This document shows, piece after piece, positions 42,451 through 49,986 of a stretch of DNA of 49,986 nucleotides. Under the pieces are notes generated by a model. It was not told the DNA's origin. It did not search any database and was given only the letters and a program-made list of their open reading frames with translations. Numbering within the stretch: the stretch's first letter is position 1; every line of letters starts with the position of its first letter. Position numbers and translations under genes: made by a program. This DNA is from Bacteroidota bacterium (lineage in GTDB: Bacteria > Bacteroidota > Bacteroidia > Chitinophagales > Chitinophagaceae), in assembly GCA_018266775.1 (NCBI GenBank), contig JAFDZS010000019.1, positions 1 to 49,986 on the forward strand, given 5' to 3'.

Positions 42451-44389
42451 AGTTGCTGATAACGGTAAGCTCTGTACGCCTGTTTTGCGCTCTTCCTGTT
42501 TCTGTGGTGTTGTCTGCAACAGGTTTATCGGCGCCAAAGCCTTTATAGGTAATCCTTCCTGTAAGGTTGCTTTTGCTTTGCAGGTAATCCACCACGGCTT
42601 TGGCCCGGTTGATGGAAAGGGTGAGGTTATCTTTCGCTTGTCCCACATTGTCAGTATACCCCCTGATCTCAATTTTTAATTTCGGGTTATCGTTCATCAG
42701 CATCACCACTTTATCCAGCTCCGCAACAGATTCAGGTTTTAAGTCTGCTTTTTTAGTGTCAAAGAAGATGTTGTTCAGCACAATGGCGGCACCTGCTTCT
42801 AAGGGTTGAAGAGGAATGTCTTTATAAAAAACAGAATCTGCAGGGTTTTGTGACAGGGAAAAATGTTCGGAGAAAAACAAGTAATCTTTTCGGTTTACAG
42901 TAAAAGCATAATCCCTGCCCACTGGCAAGGTTACCAGGTAATTGCCGTCTTCATCCGTTTTTAAACGGCTAACAGTTTGCCTGGTTTTAAGGTTTATCAA
43001 CTCAACCGTACAGGGTAAACCTTCTTGTGTTTTTTTATCAAACACTTTGCCTTTTACCCACAACGTTTTTAACGGGCGGATATCTTCCCGCAAAATAAAA
43101 CTATAAAGATCCAGCCCGCCTTTGCCCTCGCCGCGGTCGCTGGCATAATAGGCCGTTTTGCCGTCTGCAGCAACAATCAATGAGCCTTCGTCATCGATGG
43201 TGTTGATGGGATAGCCAAGGTTTTCCGCTTCCAGCCAGGAAGTATCGGTAACTTTTTTAGTAAAATATAAATCCGTTGAGCCATAACCCGGCCGGCCGTT
43301 GCTGTTGAAGTATAAAGTTTCGTTATCGGCATGCATAAAGGGAGAGCCTTCATCCCCGCTGGTGTTTACCGCTGCGCCGAGATTTTCAGGCCTGCTCCAT
43401 TTGCCGGTTGGGGAACGGTGTGTTACCCAAATATCCCTGCCGCCGAAACCGCCGCCCATTGCACTGGCAAAATACAAATCTCTTTTATCGGGAGATAAAG
43501 ATGGTGACGATTCCCAAAAATCTGTATTGACGATAGGCCCAAGGTTTTCTGCTTCGCTCCATCCATTTTTTGTTTTGAATGAAATATATAAATCGCAACT
43601 GCCCTGCCCATCAGGATAATTGCATCCTGCAAAAATGATCCACGTACCATCCTGTGAAATGCATTGTGCGCCTTCATTAAAAACAGTATTCACTTTGCCG
43701 GGCAGGGGGTAAGCTTTACTCCAGGTACCATTGATTAAATCACTTTCATAAAAGTCCTCATCGCTGTTAATGCGCCGGGTGAAAACCATTTTTGAGCCAT
43801 CGATTGTTAAAGACGGATAGTATTCCAGCGCGGAAGAGTTAATGCTGTCGCCAAGATTAACGGGTGCAAACTGGTAATTCTTTACCGGGTGTGTTTTTTC
43901 GTAATTCACTGCAAATTCGTATGTGGATTTGCGGTAGTTGCCTGCTTTAATGCTTTGGCTGTTCAGTTTGTCATTGGCAAGAAAGTGATTCACTGCATCC
44001 AGCGCCTGTTGAAATTTGCCACAACCGGCCAATGAAATAGAGTAAGGCAGTAAGTAATTTAATGAATATACTGAATCGAGTATAAAAGCCTTTTCAAAAT
44101 CAATTACGGAAGAATCATATTTTTTAAGATTAGCATAAATGCCTGCACGGGAAAGATAGCCATCTACCAATTTGGGATCTATTGCCAATGCTTCATCAAT
44201 ATGCTGTATGGCACTTCTGTACTTACCGGCAACGGCTTCTTCATAAGCTTTTCCGTACACTGCACCGGCTTTCTTATTCACTTTATCAGGGTCGTACCAT
44301 TGCGCTTTACAAACAGACGAGAAACTGCTTAGTGTTATGGAAAATAGAATAGTAAATAAATGATAACGGGGATTACGCATTACTTTCAT
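42449..44389 (-). CDS. PorE-like OmpA-family protein (TPR, PD40 propeller, carboxypeptidase-regulatory-like, OmpA C-terminal domain)
   Basis: The 646-residue domain order matches PorE of the P. gingivalis T9SS. Signal peptide ends at about residue 29 (CKA/Q). TPR-like helices run from 40 to 140 (KYRSAIQHIDEALAIDP). PD40/WD40-like blades follow at 185-430 (YYPSLTIDGSKMVFTR, SSPSLSPDKRDLYFASA, EGSPFMHADNETLYFNS, EGSLIVAADGKTAYYAS). A carboxypeptidase-regulatory-like domain lies at about 443-530. The OmpA peptidoglycan-binding domain follows at about 540-646, with NIFFDTKKADLKPES, RGYTDNVG (Asp580) and NRRTELTV. In PorE this tethers the T9SS to peptidoglycan. Many Bacteroidota have several such paralogues, so the T9SS role is inference. 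I see no convincing lipobox, unlike PorE, which is a lipoprotein. Confidence 0.85.
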   Translation of the reverse strand: MKVMRNPRYHLFTILFSITLSSFSSVCKAQWYDPDKVNKKAGAVYGKAYEEAVAGKYRSAIQHIDEALAIDPKLVDGYLSRAGIYANLKKYDSSVIDFEKAFILDSVYSLNYLLPYSISLAGCGKFQQALDAVNHFLANDKLNSQSIKAGNYRKSTYEFAVNYEKTHPVKNYQFAPVNLGDSINSSALEYYPSLTIDGSKMVFTRRINSDEDFYESDLINGTWSKAYPLPGKVNTVFNEGAQCISQDGTWIIFAGCNYPDGQGSCDLYISFKTKNGWSEAENLGPIVNTDFWESSPSLSPDKRDLYFASAMGGGFGGRDIWVTHRSPTGKWSRPENLGAAVNTSGDEGSPFMHADNETLYFNSNGRPGYGSTDLYFTKKVTDTSWLEAENLGYPINTIDDEGSLIVAADGKTAYYASDRGEGKGGLDLYSFILREDIRPLKTLWVKGKVFDKKTQEGLPCTVELINLKTRQTVSRLKTDEDGNYLVTLPVGRDYAFTVNRKDYLFFSEHFSLSQNPADSVFYKDIPLQPLEAGAAIVLNNIFFDTKKADLKPESVAELDKVVMLMNDNPKLKIEIRGYTDNVGQAKDNLTLSINRAKAVVDYLQSKSNLTGRITYKGFGADKPVADNTTETGRAQNRRTELTVISN

Positions 44390-44475
44390 TTCAGTTGATG
44401 AAGGTAAAACGAAAAGGGTTTCATTTTAGTACAGCCTTGTAATTATAACATTTTGTGAAAATGAATGCGCAAATG

Positions 44476-45123
44476 TCAGGGCACATGAATGTATTTGTGC
44501 ACCTGTAAGCTCAATTCCCATTGCGGGTGGGCTTTGATATAGTCAACAATTAACGGCGTCATGGCAGCAGCTTTTTCCCATTCCGGCTGCAGGTATAATT
44601 TGCAATGAGCCGCAACCTGTGCGGCGTATTGTTCCGCCCAGTCAAAATCTGATTTATTAAAGATGATCACCTTTAATTCACTGGCAAAAGGTAAAATGCC
44701 GGGCAATGGTGCTTTAAATTTTTTGGGAGAAAGGCAAATCCAGTTCCAATGCCCGCTTAAGGGGTGGGAGCCTGATGTTTCTATGTTCGTTTCCAGTCCG
44801 GCAGCTTGTAATGCAGCAGTCAATTCATTTAATGGATGCATTAAAGGTTCGCCACCGGTAATGACTACCAATTGGGCGGGTGTTTGTTTAACGAATGCCA
44901 CCAATTGTGCTATAGTATAGCGTGGGTGGTGGGTTGCATCCCAGCTTTCTTTTACATCGCACCATACACAGCCCACATCGCAACCGCCAAGCCTTATAAA
45001 ATAGGCTGCCCTGCCCTGGTGAAAGCCTTCGCCCTGCAGGGTATAAAAATGTTCCATTACCGGCAAAGTATCATTGCCAATGACGGTTGAACTGTTGTTG
45101 ATTATTGCAGCGCTGGTGCTCAT
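44476..45123 (-). CDS. queE: 7-carboxy-7-deazaguanine synthase (radical SAM)
   Basis: QueE converts 6-carboxytetrahydropterin to 7-carboxy-7-deazaguanine in queuosine biosynthesis. The 215-residue protein has the radical-SAM cluster motif C48xxxC52xxC55 in IRLGGCDVGCVWCDVKESW, preceded by FYTLQGEGFHQGRAAYF, the QueE-specific N-terminus. LVVITGGEPLMHP is the GGE SAM-binding motif and LETNIETSGSHPL follows. Start uncertain between the first ATG and Met23 (MEHFYTLQG). Its ATG follows the folD stop codon without any gap, so the two are one operon. Other queuosine genes (queC, queD, queF) are not visible here. Confidence 0.95.
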   Translation of the reverse strand: MSTSAAIINNSSTVIGNDTLPVMEHFYTLQGEGFHQGRAAYFIRLGGCDVGCVWCDVKESWDATHHPRYTIAQLVAFVKQTPAQLVVITGGEPLMHPLNELTAALQAAGLETNIETSGSHPLSGHWNWICLSPKKFKAPLPGILPFASELKVIIFNKSDFDWAEQYAAQVAAHCKLYLQPEWEKAAAMTPLIVDYIKAHPQWELSLQVHKYIHVP

Positions 45124-46002
45124 TTATCTGTTCTTCTGTTGTGCAGCATTATAAGTGTTCATCATTAAAGCGCCGATGGTCATTAACCCCACGCCACCAG
45201 GCACAGGGGTGATGTAACTGCACTTAGGGGCAACGTGTTCAAAATCCACATCTCCCTTAATAGCGAACCCGCTTTTTTTGGAAGCATCGGGAACACGGGT
45301 GATGCCCACATCAATCACCACGGCATTTTCTTTTACCATATCTGCAGTTAAGAAGCCGGGTTTACCCAATGCAGCCACGATAATATCTGCCTGCAGGCAA
45401 AGTTCTTTCAGGTTGCCGGTTCGGCTATGGCACAGCGTTACTGTACAATTTCCGGGGTTGGTATTCTGGCTCAGCAATATGCTCATTGGCCTGCCAACAA
45501 TATTGCTTCTGCCAATCACCACGGCGTGTTTACCAGTAGTTGCAATTTTATAATGTTCCAGCATCAGCATGATACCATAAGGCGTGGCGGGGATAAATGC
45601 GGGTAAACCCTGTACCAAACGGCCCACGCTTACGGGGTGAAAACCATCCACATCTTTATCCGGGTGAATCAGGCTGATGATCTTCTGCTCATCAATATGT
45701 TCAGGTAAAGGTAACTGCACCAGTATACCGTCCACATCAGCATCGCTGTTTAACTGTTCAATAGCAGCAATCAATTCCTGTTCTGCAATACTTTCTTCAA
45801 AACGCATCAATGTACTTTTAAACCCAATTTCATTGCAGGTTTTTACTTTGCTGGCTACATAAGTTTCGCTGGCGCCATTATTACCAATAAGAATGGCTGC
45901 AAGGTGTGGCGGCTTTTTGCCTTCGGCTTTTAAGAAATCAGTTTTTATTTTCAATTGGTCTTTTACAGACTGGGAAACAATTTTTCCATCAAGAATTTGC
46001 AT
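45124..46002 (-). CDS. folD: Bifunctional methylenetetrahydrofolate dehydrogenase/methenyltetrahydrofolate cyclohydrolase
   Basis: FolD interconverts methylene-, methenyl- and 10-formyl-tetrahydrofolate for purine and fMet synthesis. The 292-residue protein carries catalytic Lys52 in SETYVASKVKTC, the conserved DGILVQLPLPEH, DKDVDGFHPVSVG, VIGRSNIVGRPMS (NADP loop) and PVPGGVGLMTIGALM near the C-terminus. All motifs are intact. A TAnnTTTG box lies 4 nt upstream of the ATG. It is the first gene of an operon with queE and is divergent from the barrel pair by 135 bp. Confidence 0.96.
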   Translation of the reverse strand: MQILDGKIVSQSVKDQLKIKTDFLKAEGKKPPHLAAILIGNNGASETYVASKVKTCNEIGFKSTLMRFEESIAEQELIAAIEQLNSDADVDGILVQLPLPEHIDEQKIISLIHPDKDVDGFHPVSVGRLVQGLPAFIPATPYGIMLMLEHYKIATTGKHAVVIGRSNIVGRPMSILLSQNTNPGNCTVTLCHSRTGNLKELCLQADIIVAALGKPGFLTADMVKENAVVIDVGITRVPDASKKSGFAIKGDVDFEHVAPKCSYITPVPGGVGLMTIGALMMNTYNAAQQKNR

Positions 46003-46006
46003 GCTG

Positions 46007-46014
46007 CAAAAGTA
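46007..46014 (-). promoter_or_regulatory. TAnnTTTG -7 box directly before folD
   Basis: On the minus strand TACTTTTG is followed by CAGC and then the ATG. The -7 consensus is exact; no TTTG is found at the usual -33 spacing. Confidence 0.55.
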
Positions 46015-46137
46015 AATAAGAAATCGCTATCCGGCATATCTAAAATGCCTTCCCGGAAATTATTTGATTTCACTTTACAAAAAGCAACCAATTGTGTAAA
46101 GGCTTAGTCTTATAAGCACCATTTAAAACTGCTTGTG

Positions 46138-46971
46138 ATGAAAACGACCCCCTGTTTCATTTTATTCTGCTGTGTATTCTTTTTAGTCAAATCGGTGCAT
46201 TCGCAATCGTTGCGAAATGCTGTTAGCGCACCTTACCCGGGTTTAACGGCTTATTCTGTAAACCAGGTTGATGCACTTTCGTTTACTGCTAACCAGGCTG
46301 CCCTGGCTTTTGTGCCTCACGCCAGCCTGGGTGTTTATGGTGAACAGCGCTATTTACTGAATGGGTTAAATACATACACTGCAACTGCGGCTATGCTTAC
46401 CCGGCTGGGAAATATTGGTATTAACATCAATTATTCCGGTCTCAAAAACTTTAATGAAATGCAGGCAGGAATTGCTTATGCACGCAAGTTGGGCAGTAAT
46501 GTTGCGCTTGGTGTGCAATTCAATTATTACACTTACCGGATTCCCGGGTATTACAGCGCCTTCACTGTAAATGCAGAAGGTGGTATTTTGGTAAAATTAG
46601 CTGATCAGTTGTACGGAGGGGTTCATATTTATAATCCTGTGCCATCTGCTTTAAAAAATACCGAAGATGAAAAATTGGCAAAAAGATTTTCTGCAGGCTT
46701 TGGTTATGATGCTTCAGACAACTTTTACGCTGTTATTGAACTTTTGAAAGAGGAAAATAAGACGGTAACGGTTGTAGCGGGGTTTCAGTATCATTTTTCA
46801 AAACGCTTTTTTATGAGGGCGGGGTTAACAACAGCCACTTCTTCACCATTTTTTGGGGCAGGGTTGTACTGGAAACGTTTGCGAATAGACGTTGCAGCGG
46901 GCTATCATCCTCAGTTAGGGGTTTCTCCGGCTACAATGATGCTGGCCGATTTCGGAAAAATTCATGAATAA
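46138..46971 (+). CDS. Predicted outer-membrane beta-barrel protein (PorV/PorQ-like appearance)
   Basis: The 277-residue product has a signal peptide (MKTTPCFILFCCVFFLVKSVHS) and then alternating amphipathic strands with glycine turns: ASLGVYGEQRYLLNGLNTYTATAAM, GNIGININYSGLKNFNEMQAGIAYA, NVALGVQFNYYTYR, VTVVAGFQYHFSKRFFMRAGL. The start SLRNAVSAPYPGLTAYSVNQVDALSFTANQAALA resembles the NPA...N.A motif region of PorV/PorQ-type barrels, but the protein is shorter and I cannot prove the family. I start at ATG 46138, with GTG one codon earlier. Its last 8 nt overlap the next gene, so the two are translationally coupled and probably work together. Confidence 0.72.
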   Translation: MKTTPCFILFCCVFFLVKSVHSQSLRNAVSAPYPGLTAYSVNQVDALSFTANQAALAFVPHASLGVYGEQRYLLNGLNTYTATAAMLTRLGNIGININYSGLKNFNEMQAGIAYARKLGSNVALGVQFNYYTYRIPGYYSAFTVNAEGGILVKLADQLYGGVHIYNPVPSALKNTEDEKLAKRFSAGFGYDASDNFYAVIELLKEENKTVTVVAGFQYHFSKRFFMRAGLTTATSSPFFGAGLYWKRLRIDVAAGYHPQLGVSPATMMLADFGKIHE

Positions 46972-49051
46972 TTGTATGCTGACACGTATAGTTTTTTATT
47001 GTAAAATGCCTGCTGCTTTACTGTTACTTTATTTGATAGTAATAATACCAACATCTGTTTCAGCCCAAAGCCAGGAGCTTAATGAGCAGCAACTGGAGCA
47101 GGTTACCGCAGCAAATAATGACACAGAAACAGATGATGATGCCTACCTGCAGCAATTGAATTATTACAGGCAGCATCCTCTTCACTTAAACCAGGCGGAA
47201 AAAGATGAACTGGAATCGCTGGGCATATTGAATACACTACAGGTTCAGTCGTTTTTACACTACCGGAAATTGCTGGGTAAGCTGGTGGATATTCATGAAC
47301 TGCAGGCTGTTCCCGGCTGGAGCCTGGATGTAATTAAAAGCTTACTTCCTTATGTTACGGTTACGGATAATGCTGAATTGTATACAACTATAAAAAAACG
47401 TTTATCCGGTGCTGATCGTACCCTGCTCATCAGGGCGGCAGAAGTGTTTCCATTGGCTAAAGGTTACCAGCAAAATACAGCGGCTTCGCATTATGAAGGC
47501 GGGCCCTTGAAATTGATGTTCAGGTATTCCGGCCAGTATAAAAAAAGCTTGTATTACGGAATAGTGGGCGATAAGGATGCCGGGGAACCATTCTTCCGCA
47601 ATAAACAGAAGTTTGGATTCGATTTTTATTCAGCCCATTTGTTTATCCGGGATGTGGGCTGTGTAAAAGCACTGGCATTGGGCGATTATACAGTAAACCT
47701 GGGGCAGGGGTTGATACAATGGCAGAACCTTGCATTTGGCAAAAGTGCTGCTGTTTTGAATATTAAAAGAGAAGCCCCTGTTTTAAATCCTTATCGTTCG
47801 CCGGGAGAAATTAATTTTTACAGGGGTGCGGCAGTTACAATAGGAAAGGGGCATTATGAAACGACGGTATTTCTTTCTTCAAAAAATACGGACGGAAACC
47901 TGGTACAGGATTCAGTTGCTGGACAGATAGATTATTTTACTTCGCTTCAAACTTCGGGTTATCACAGAACTAATACAGAAATTGCGGATAAAGGATCACT
48001 TCATTTACTATCGGCAGGCGGGAATTTGCGGTTTAAAAAAGATGGTTTTCATGCGGGATTAAATTTTGTACAGCATTATTTCAGTAAGCCCATCAATAAA
48101 CCGGACGAACCATACAATCTTTATGCGTTAAAAGGGAGTTCGCTTAAAAATTACAGTGCCGACTACAGCTTATCCTTTCGTAACATGCATTGGTTTGGCG
48201 AGTATGCTGTTAATCCGGGAGGGCATTATGCTGCGGCACAGGGAATGCTGATCAGCATTAATCCTAAAGTGGATATGAGCGTATTATACCGGTCTGTTTC
48301 AAAAGCCTATCAATCTTTATACAGCAATGCGTTTACAGAAAACAGCCTGCCGTCTAATGAAAAGGGGCTGTACGCCGGAATCTCCATCCATCCGGGTAAT
48401 ACCTGGCACCTGGATGCTTATACAGATTGGTTTTCTTTTCCCTGGTTAAAATATGAAGTGGATGCTCCATTGCATGGTGTGGAATACCTGTTACAGTCAG
48501 GGTTTACCCCAAACCGTAAAGTTTCTGTAACGAGCCGCTATTATACTGAATTGAAAGCAGGTAACTATAATACGGATTTGTCGCCCCTGAATCCTGTTGA
48601 ACAGGTATTGAAACAAACCTGGAGAAATGATGTGACCTGCAATATCAATGCAGCATTAGCCTTGAACTTCCGTACAGAATTACTTTGGTTAAAAAATGCC
48701 AACCGCTTTATAGAGCATGGTTACCTTAGTTACCTGGGATGTAAGTTTAAACCGGCGCGGAGTCATTTAATGTTTACCTGCCGTTGGGCTTATTTTGAAA
48801 CCGATTCTTATAACAGCCGGATATATGCTTATGAAAACGACGTATTGTATAGTTTTTCAATTCCTTCATTTTACGGCGAAGGGTCAAGATATTATATAAA
48901 TGTAAACTATGATTTTACCAGGCGGTTAAGTTTGTGGGCAAGATATTCACAAACCGTATATTCAAATAAAACCCTTATTGGCAGCGGCCTTGAAACGATC
49001 CAGGGCAATAAAAAAGCCGAAATCAGGCTGGAGTGCTTGTACAAATTTTAA
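46964..49051 (+). CDS. ComEA-like helix-hairpin-helix domain fused to an outer-membrane beta-barrel
   Basis: After a signal peptide (ending about residue 35, VSA/Q), residues 60-130 form a ComEA-like helix-hairpin-helix block: LHLNQAEKDELESLGILNT, QVQSFLHYRKLLGKLVDIHELQAVPGW and VIKSLLPYV, the hairpin spacing of ComEA-type DNA-binding domains. The GIG of the canonical motif is degenerate (SLGILN, AVPGWS). The remaining 560 residues alternate polar and aromatic strands (LKLMFRYSGQYK, KALALGDYTVNLGQGLIQWQN, EIRLECLYKF at the end) and resemble a beta-barrel. I know similar HhH/barrel proteins in Bacteroidota only as uncharacterised. DNA or protein handling at the surface is inference. The start overlaps the preceding barrel gene by 8 nt; Met5 is an alternative. 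Confidence 0.75.
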   Translation: MNNCMLTRIVFYCKMPAALLLLYLIVIIPTSVSAQSQELNEQQLEQVTAANNDTETDDDAYLQQLNYYRQHPLHLNQAEKDELESLGILNTLQVQSFLHYRKLLGKLVDIHELQAVPGWSLDVIKSLLPYVTVTDNAELYTTIKKRLSGADRTLLIRAAEVFPLAKGYQQNTAASHYEGGPLKLMFRYSGQYKKSLYYGIVGDKDAGEPFFRNKQKFGFDFYSAHLFIRDVGCVKALALGDYTVNLGQGLIQWQNLAFGKSAAVLNIKREAPVLNPYRSPGEINFYRGAAVTIGKGHYETTVFLSSKNTDGNLVQDSVAGQIDYFTSLQTSGYHRTNTEIADKGSLHLLSAGGNLRFKKDGFHAGLNFVQHYFSKPINKPDEPYNLYALKGSSLKNYSADYSLSFRNMHWFGEYAVNPGGHYAAAQGMLISINPKVDMSVLYRSVSKAYQSLYSNAFTENSLPSNEKGLYAGISIHPGNTWHLDAYTDWFSFPWLKYEVDAPLHGVEYLLQSGFTPNRKVSVTSRYYTELKAGNYNTDLSPLNPVEQVLKQTWRNDVTCNINAALALNFRTELLWLKNANRFIEHGYLSYLGCKFKPARSHLMFTCRWAYFETDSYNSRIYAYENDVLYSFSIPSFYGEGSRYYINVNYDFTRRLSLWARYSQTVYSNKTLIGSGLETIQGNKKAEIRLECLYKF

Positions 49052-49132
49052 CTTTTTTTTGGCCTCTGAAGCAGCTATTTCAGAACAGGTTTTGTCCGCA
49101 TAAATAGCGAAGTCTTAAATATTTAACATTTT

Positions 49133-49162
49133 TTTGACTTTACAGAAATATTCCTATTTTTA
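49133..49162 (+). promoter_or_regulatory. Putative promoter of the SusC-like gene
   Basis: TTTG (49133-49136) and TATTTTTA (49155-49162) are 18 nt apart; the second box matches 7 of 8 positions if TAnnTTTG is read with A at the last place. The ATG is 27 nt downstream. Confidence 0.5.
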
Positions 49163-49189
49163 CACATCATTAAACTTAATTAAACGCAC

Positions 49190-49986
49190 ATGAGAAGATT
49201 TTTAACACTGTTTACAGTGCTTATGCTCTGTGGAGTATTTGCATTTGCACAAACCCGGGTGGTGTCCGGAAAGGTTACCGATAAAGATGGTAACCCGGTA
49301 GCTTTTGCGTCAGTTAAAGTAAAGGGGACAAACACAGGTTTGTCTGCTGATGCAGCTGGTGCCTATACCATTAAAGTTAAGACAGGGGATGTGCTGGTAA
49401 TTTCAGGTTCAGGCTTTAAAGCTGCTGAAGTTACAGTGGGTACATCATCAGTTTTAAACACCATCCTGGACACTAACTCAGAATTGAAAGAGGTAGTAAT
49501 CTCCAGCGCCTATGGTGTTAAAAGAAGTTTGAAAACTGCCAGTGCCAATAACCAGGTGGTTACCGGCGAGCAGTTGAATACCATTCGCAACACCAACATC
49601 AACGAAGCTTTGGCCGGTAAAGTATCCGGTATCCAGTTACGTGGCCAGTCTGGTGCTAAATTAACCAGCACTGGTGGTATCCGTTTACACGGTGCCACTT
49701 CTCTGGGCGGTAACTCTGGTTTATTATATGTACTGGATGGTACAAGGGTTTCTGCAGATGATATCAACCCGGATGATGTTGAAGATGTTTCCCTGTTGTT
49801 AGGTCCTGCTGCCGCTGCGTTGTTTGGCCCTGATGGACAAAACGGTGCTATGGTGGTAACATCTAAAAAAGCAAAAAAAGGAGCTACCAGCTCAGTAGGT
49901 ATTGACTTAAACCTTGGAACAAGGTTTGATAATGTTTATATTCTTCCCAACTACCAGAACTCATACGCCGGTGGTGATTTTTCTGA
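49190..49986 (+). CDS. SusC/RagA family TonB-linked outer-membrane receptor (5' part, runs off the window)
   Basis: The 265 residues visible include a signal peptide (MRRFLTLFTVLMLCGVFAFA) and a carboxypeptidase-regulatory-like domain (TRVVSGKVTDKDGNPVAFAS to about residue 95). Then come LDTNSELKEVVISSAYGVKR (TonB-box area) and the start of the TonB plug (VVTGEQLNTIRNTNINEALA, KVSGIQLRGQSGA, GGIRLHGATSL, LLYVLDGTRV, NPDDVEDVSLLLGP). The family imports glycans or peptides, usually with a SusD lipoprotein encoded next. The plug box is LYVLDGTRV instead of the usual (V/I)DGVP, and the segment LLLGPAAAALFGPDGQNG replaces the more common LKDASA..YGSRGANG. These differences mark a divergent subgroup; the substrate cannot be guessed. 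No stop codon is reached before the window ends. Confidence 0.92.
   Translation, partial: MRRFLTLFTVLMLCGVFAFAQTRVVSGKVTDKDGNPVAFASVKVKGTNTGLSADAAGAYTIKVKTGDVLVISGSGFKAAEVTVGTSSVLNTILDTNSELKEVVISSAYGVKRSLKTASANNQVVTGEQLNTIRNTNINEALAGKVSGIQLRGQSGAKLTSTGGIRLHGATSLGGNSGLLYVLDGTRVSADDINPDDVEDVSLLLGPAAAALFGPDGQNGAMVVTSKKAKKGATSSVGIDLNLGTRFDNVYILPNYQNSYAGGDFS

Noticed and set aside
1..49986. tRNA, rRNA or riboswitch genes
   Set aside because: No cloverleaf with a GGTTCGAATCC-type T arm or conserved rRNA or riboswitch stretch was recognised in the intergenic regions by reading; a tRNAscan-SE and Infernal run would settle it.

Overview
The window looks like a chromosomal segment of a Bacteroidota bacterium, most likely of the Chitinophagaceae type. 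The evidence is the set of type IX secretion system (T9SS) parts and substrates (SprA, a PorE-like protein, type A and type B C-terminal sorting domains), a short primary sigma factor lacking region 1.1, a SusC/RagA receptor, a DUF4105/Lnb-type lipoprotein acyltransferase candidate, and promoters of the TTTG / TAnnTTTG kind. I see no prophage, transposase, integrase, rRNA, tRNA or CRISPR array. The family-level assignment is inference from protein style and cannot be proven from this sequence alone.

Layout. 1-3.3 kb: a decayed or edge-truncated SDR dehydrogenase, a lipoprotein c-type cytochrome and a secreted T9SS type A substrate. 3.4-8.8 kb: an M20 dipeptidase, then a tight minus-strand operon (LptF/LptG-type permease, Tat-exported Mn-type superoxide dismutase, small membrane protein), an unknown protein and a START-like protein. 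9.1-12.7 kb: primary sigma factor, 2-oxoglutarate dehydrogenase E2 and an RNA m5C methyltransferase. 12.7-17.2 kb: a secreted subtilase, an ECF sigma factor and FabH. 17.4-25.3 kb: ruvA followed by the giant sprA translocon gene. 25.3-26.1 kb: a non-coding tandem array of about 137-bp structured units. 26.1-28.7 kb: small metabolic or unknown genes (SDR, cupin, VOC). 28.8-37.6 kb: three paralogous PKD/Ig-like adhesin-type proteins with type B sorting domains. 37.7-46.0 kb: a minus-strand block with alpha/beta hydrolase, Lnb-like protein, guaB, dprA, PorE-like OmpA protein, queE and folD. 46.1-50 kb: an outer-membrane barrel pair (one carrying a ComEA-like helix-hairpin-helix) and the 5' part of a SusC-like receptor.

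How it fits together. SprA is the outer-membrane pore of T9SS, and the PorE-like protein resembles the peptidoglycan-anchored T9SS component. Five large proteins here (1369-3327, 12717-15113 and the three at 28767-37589) carry the C-terminal signals that pore would recognise, so the window holds both machinery and cargo. The rest is mostly housekeeping.

The most unusual items are the tandem array behind sprA, in which units 1 and 4 are almost identical while the units between them have diverged; three start codons placed 3-5 nt behind a -7 promoter box, implying leaderless or nearly leaderless mRNAs; a terminator-like hairpin ending 4 nt before the dprA start; and the helix-hairpin-helix/outer-membrane barrel fusion, a plausible DNA-handling surface protein in a genome that also has dprA. 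No database search was possible, so all family names rest on motif recognition.
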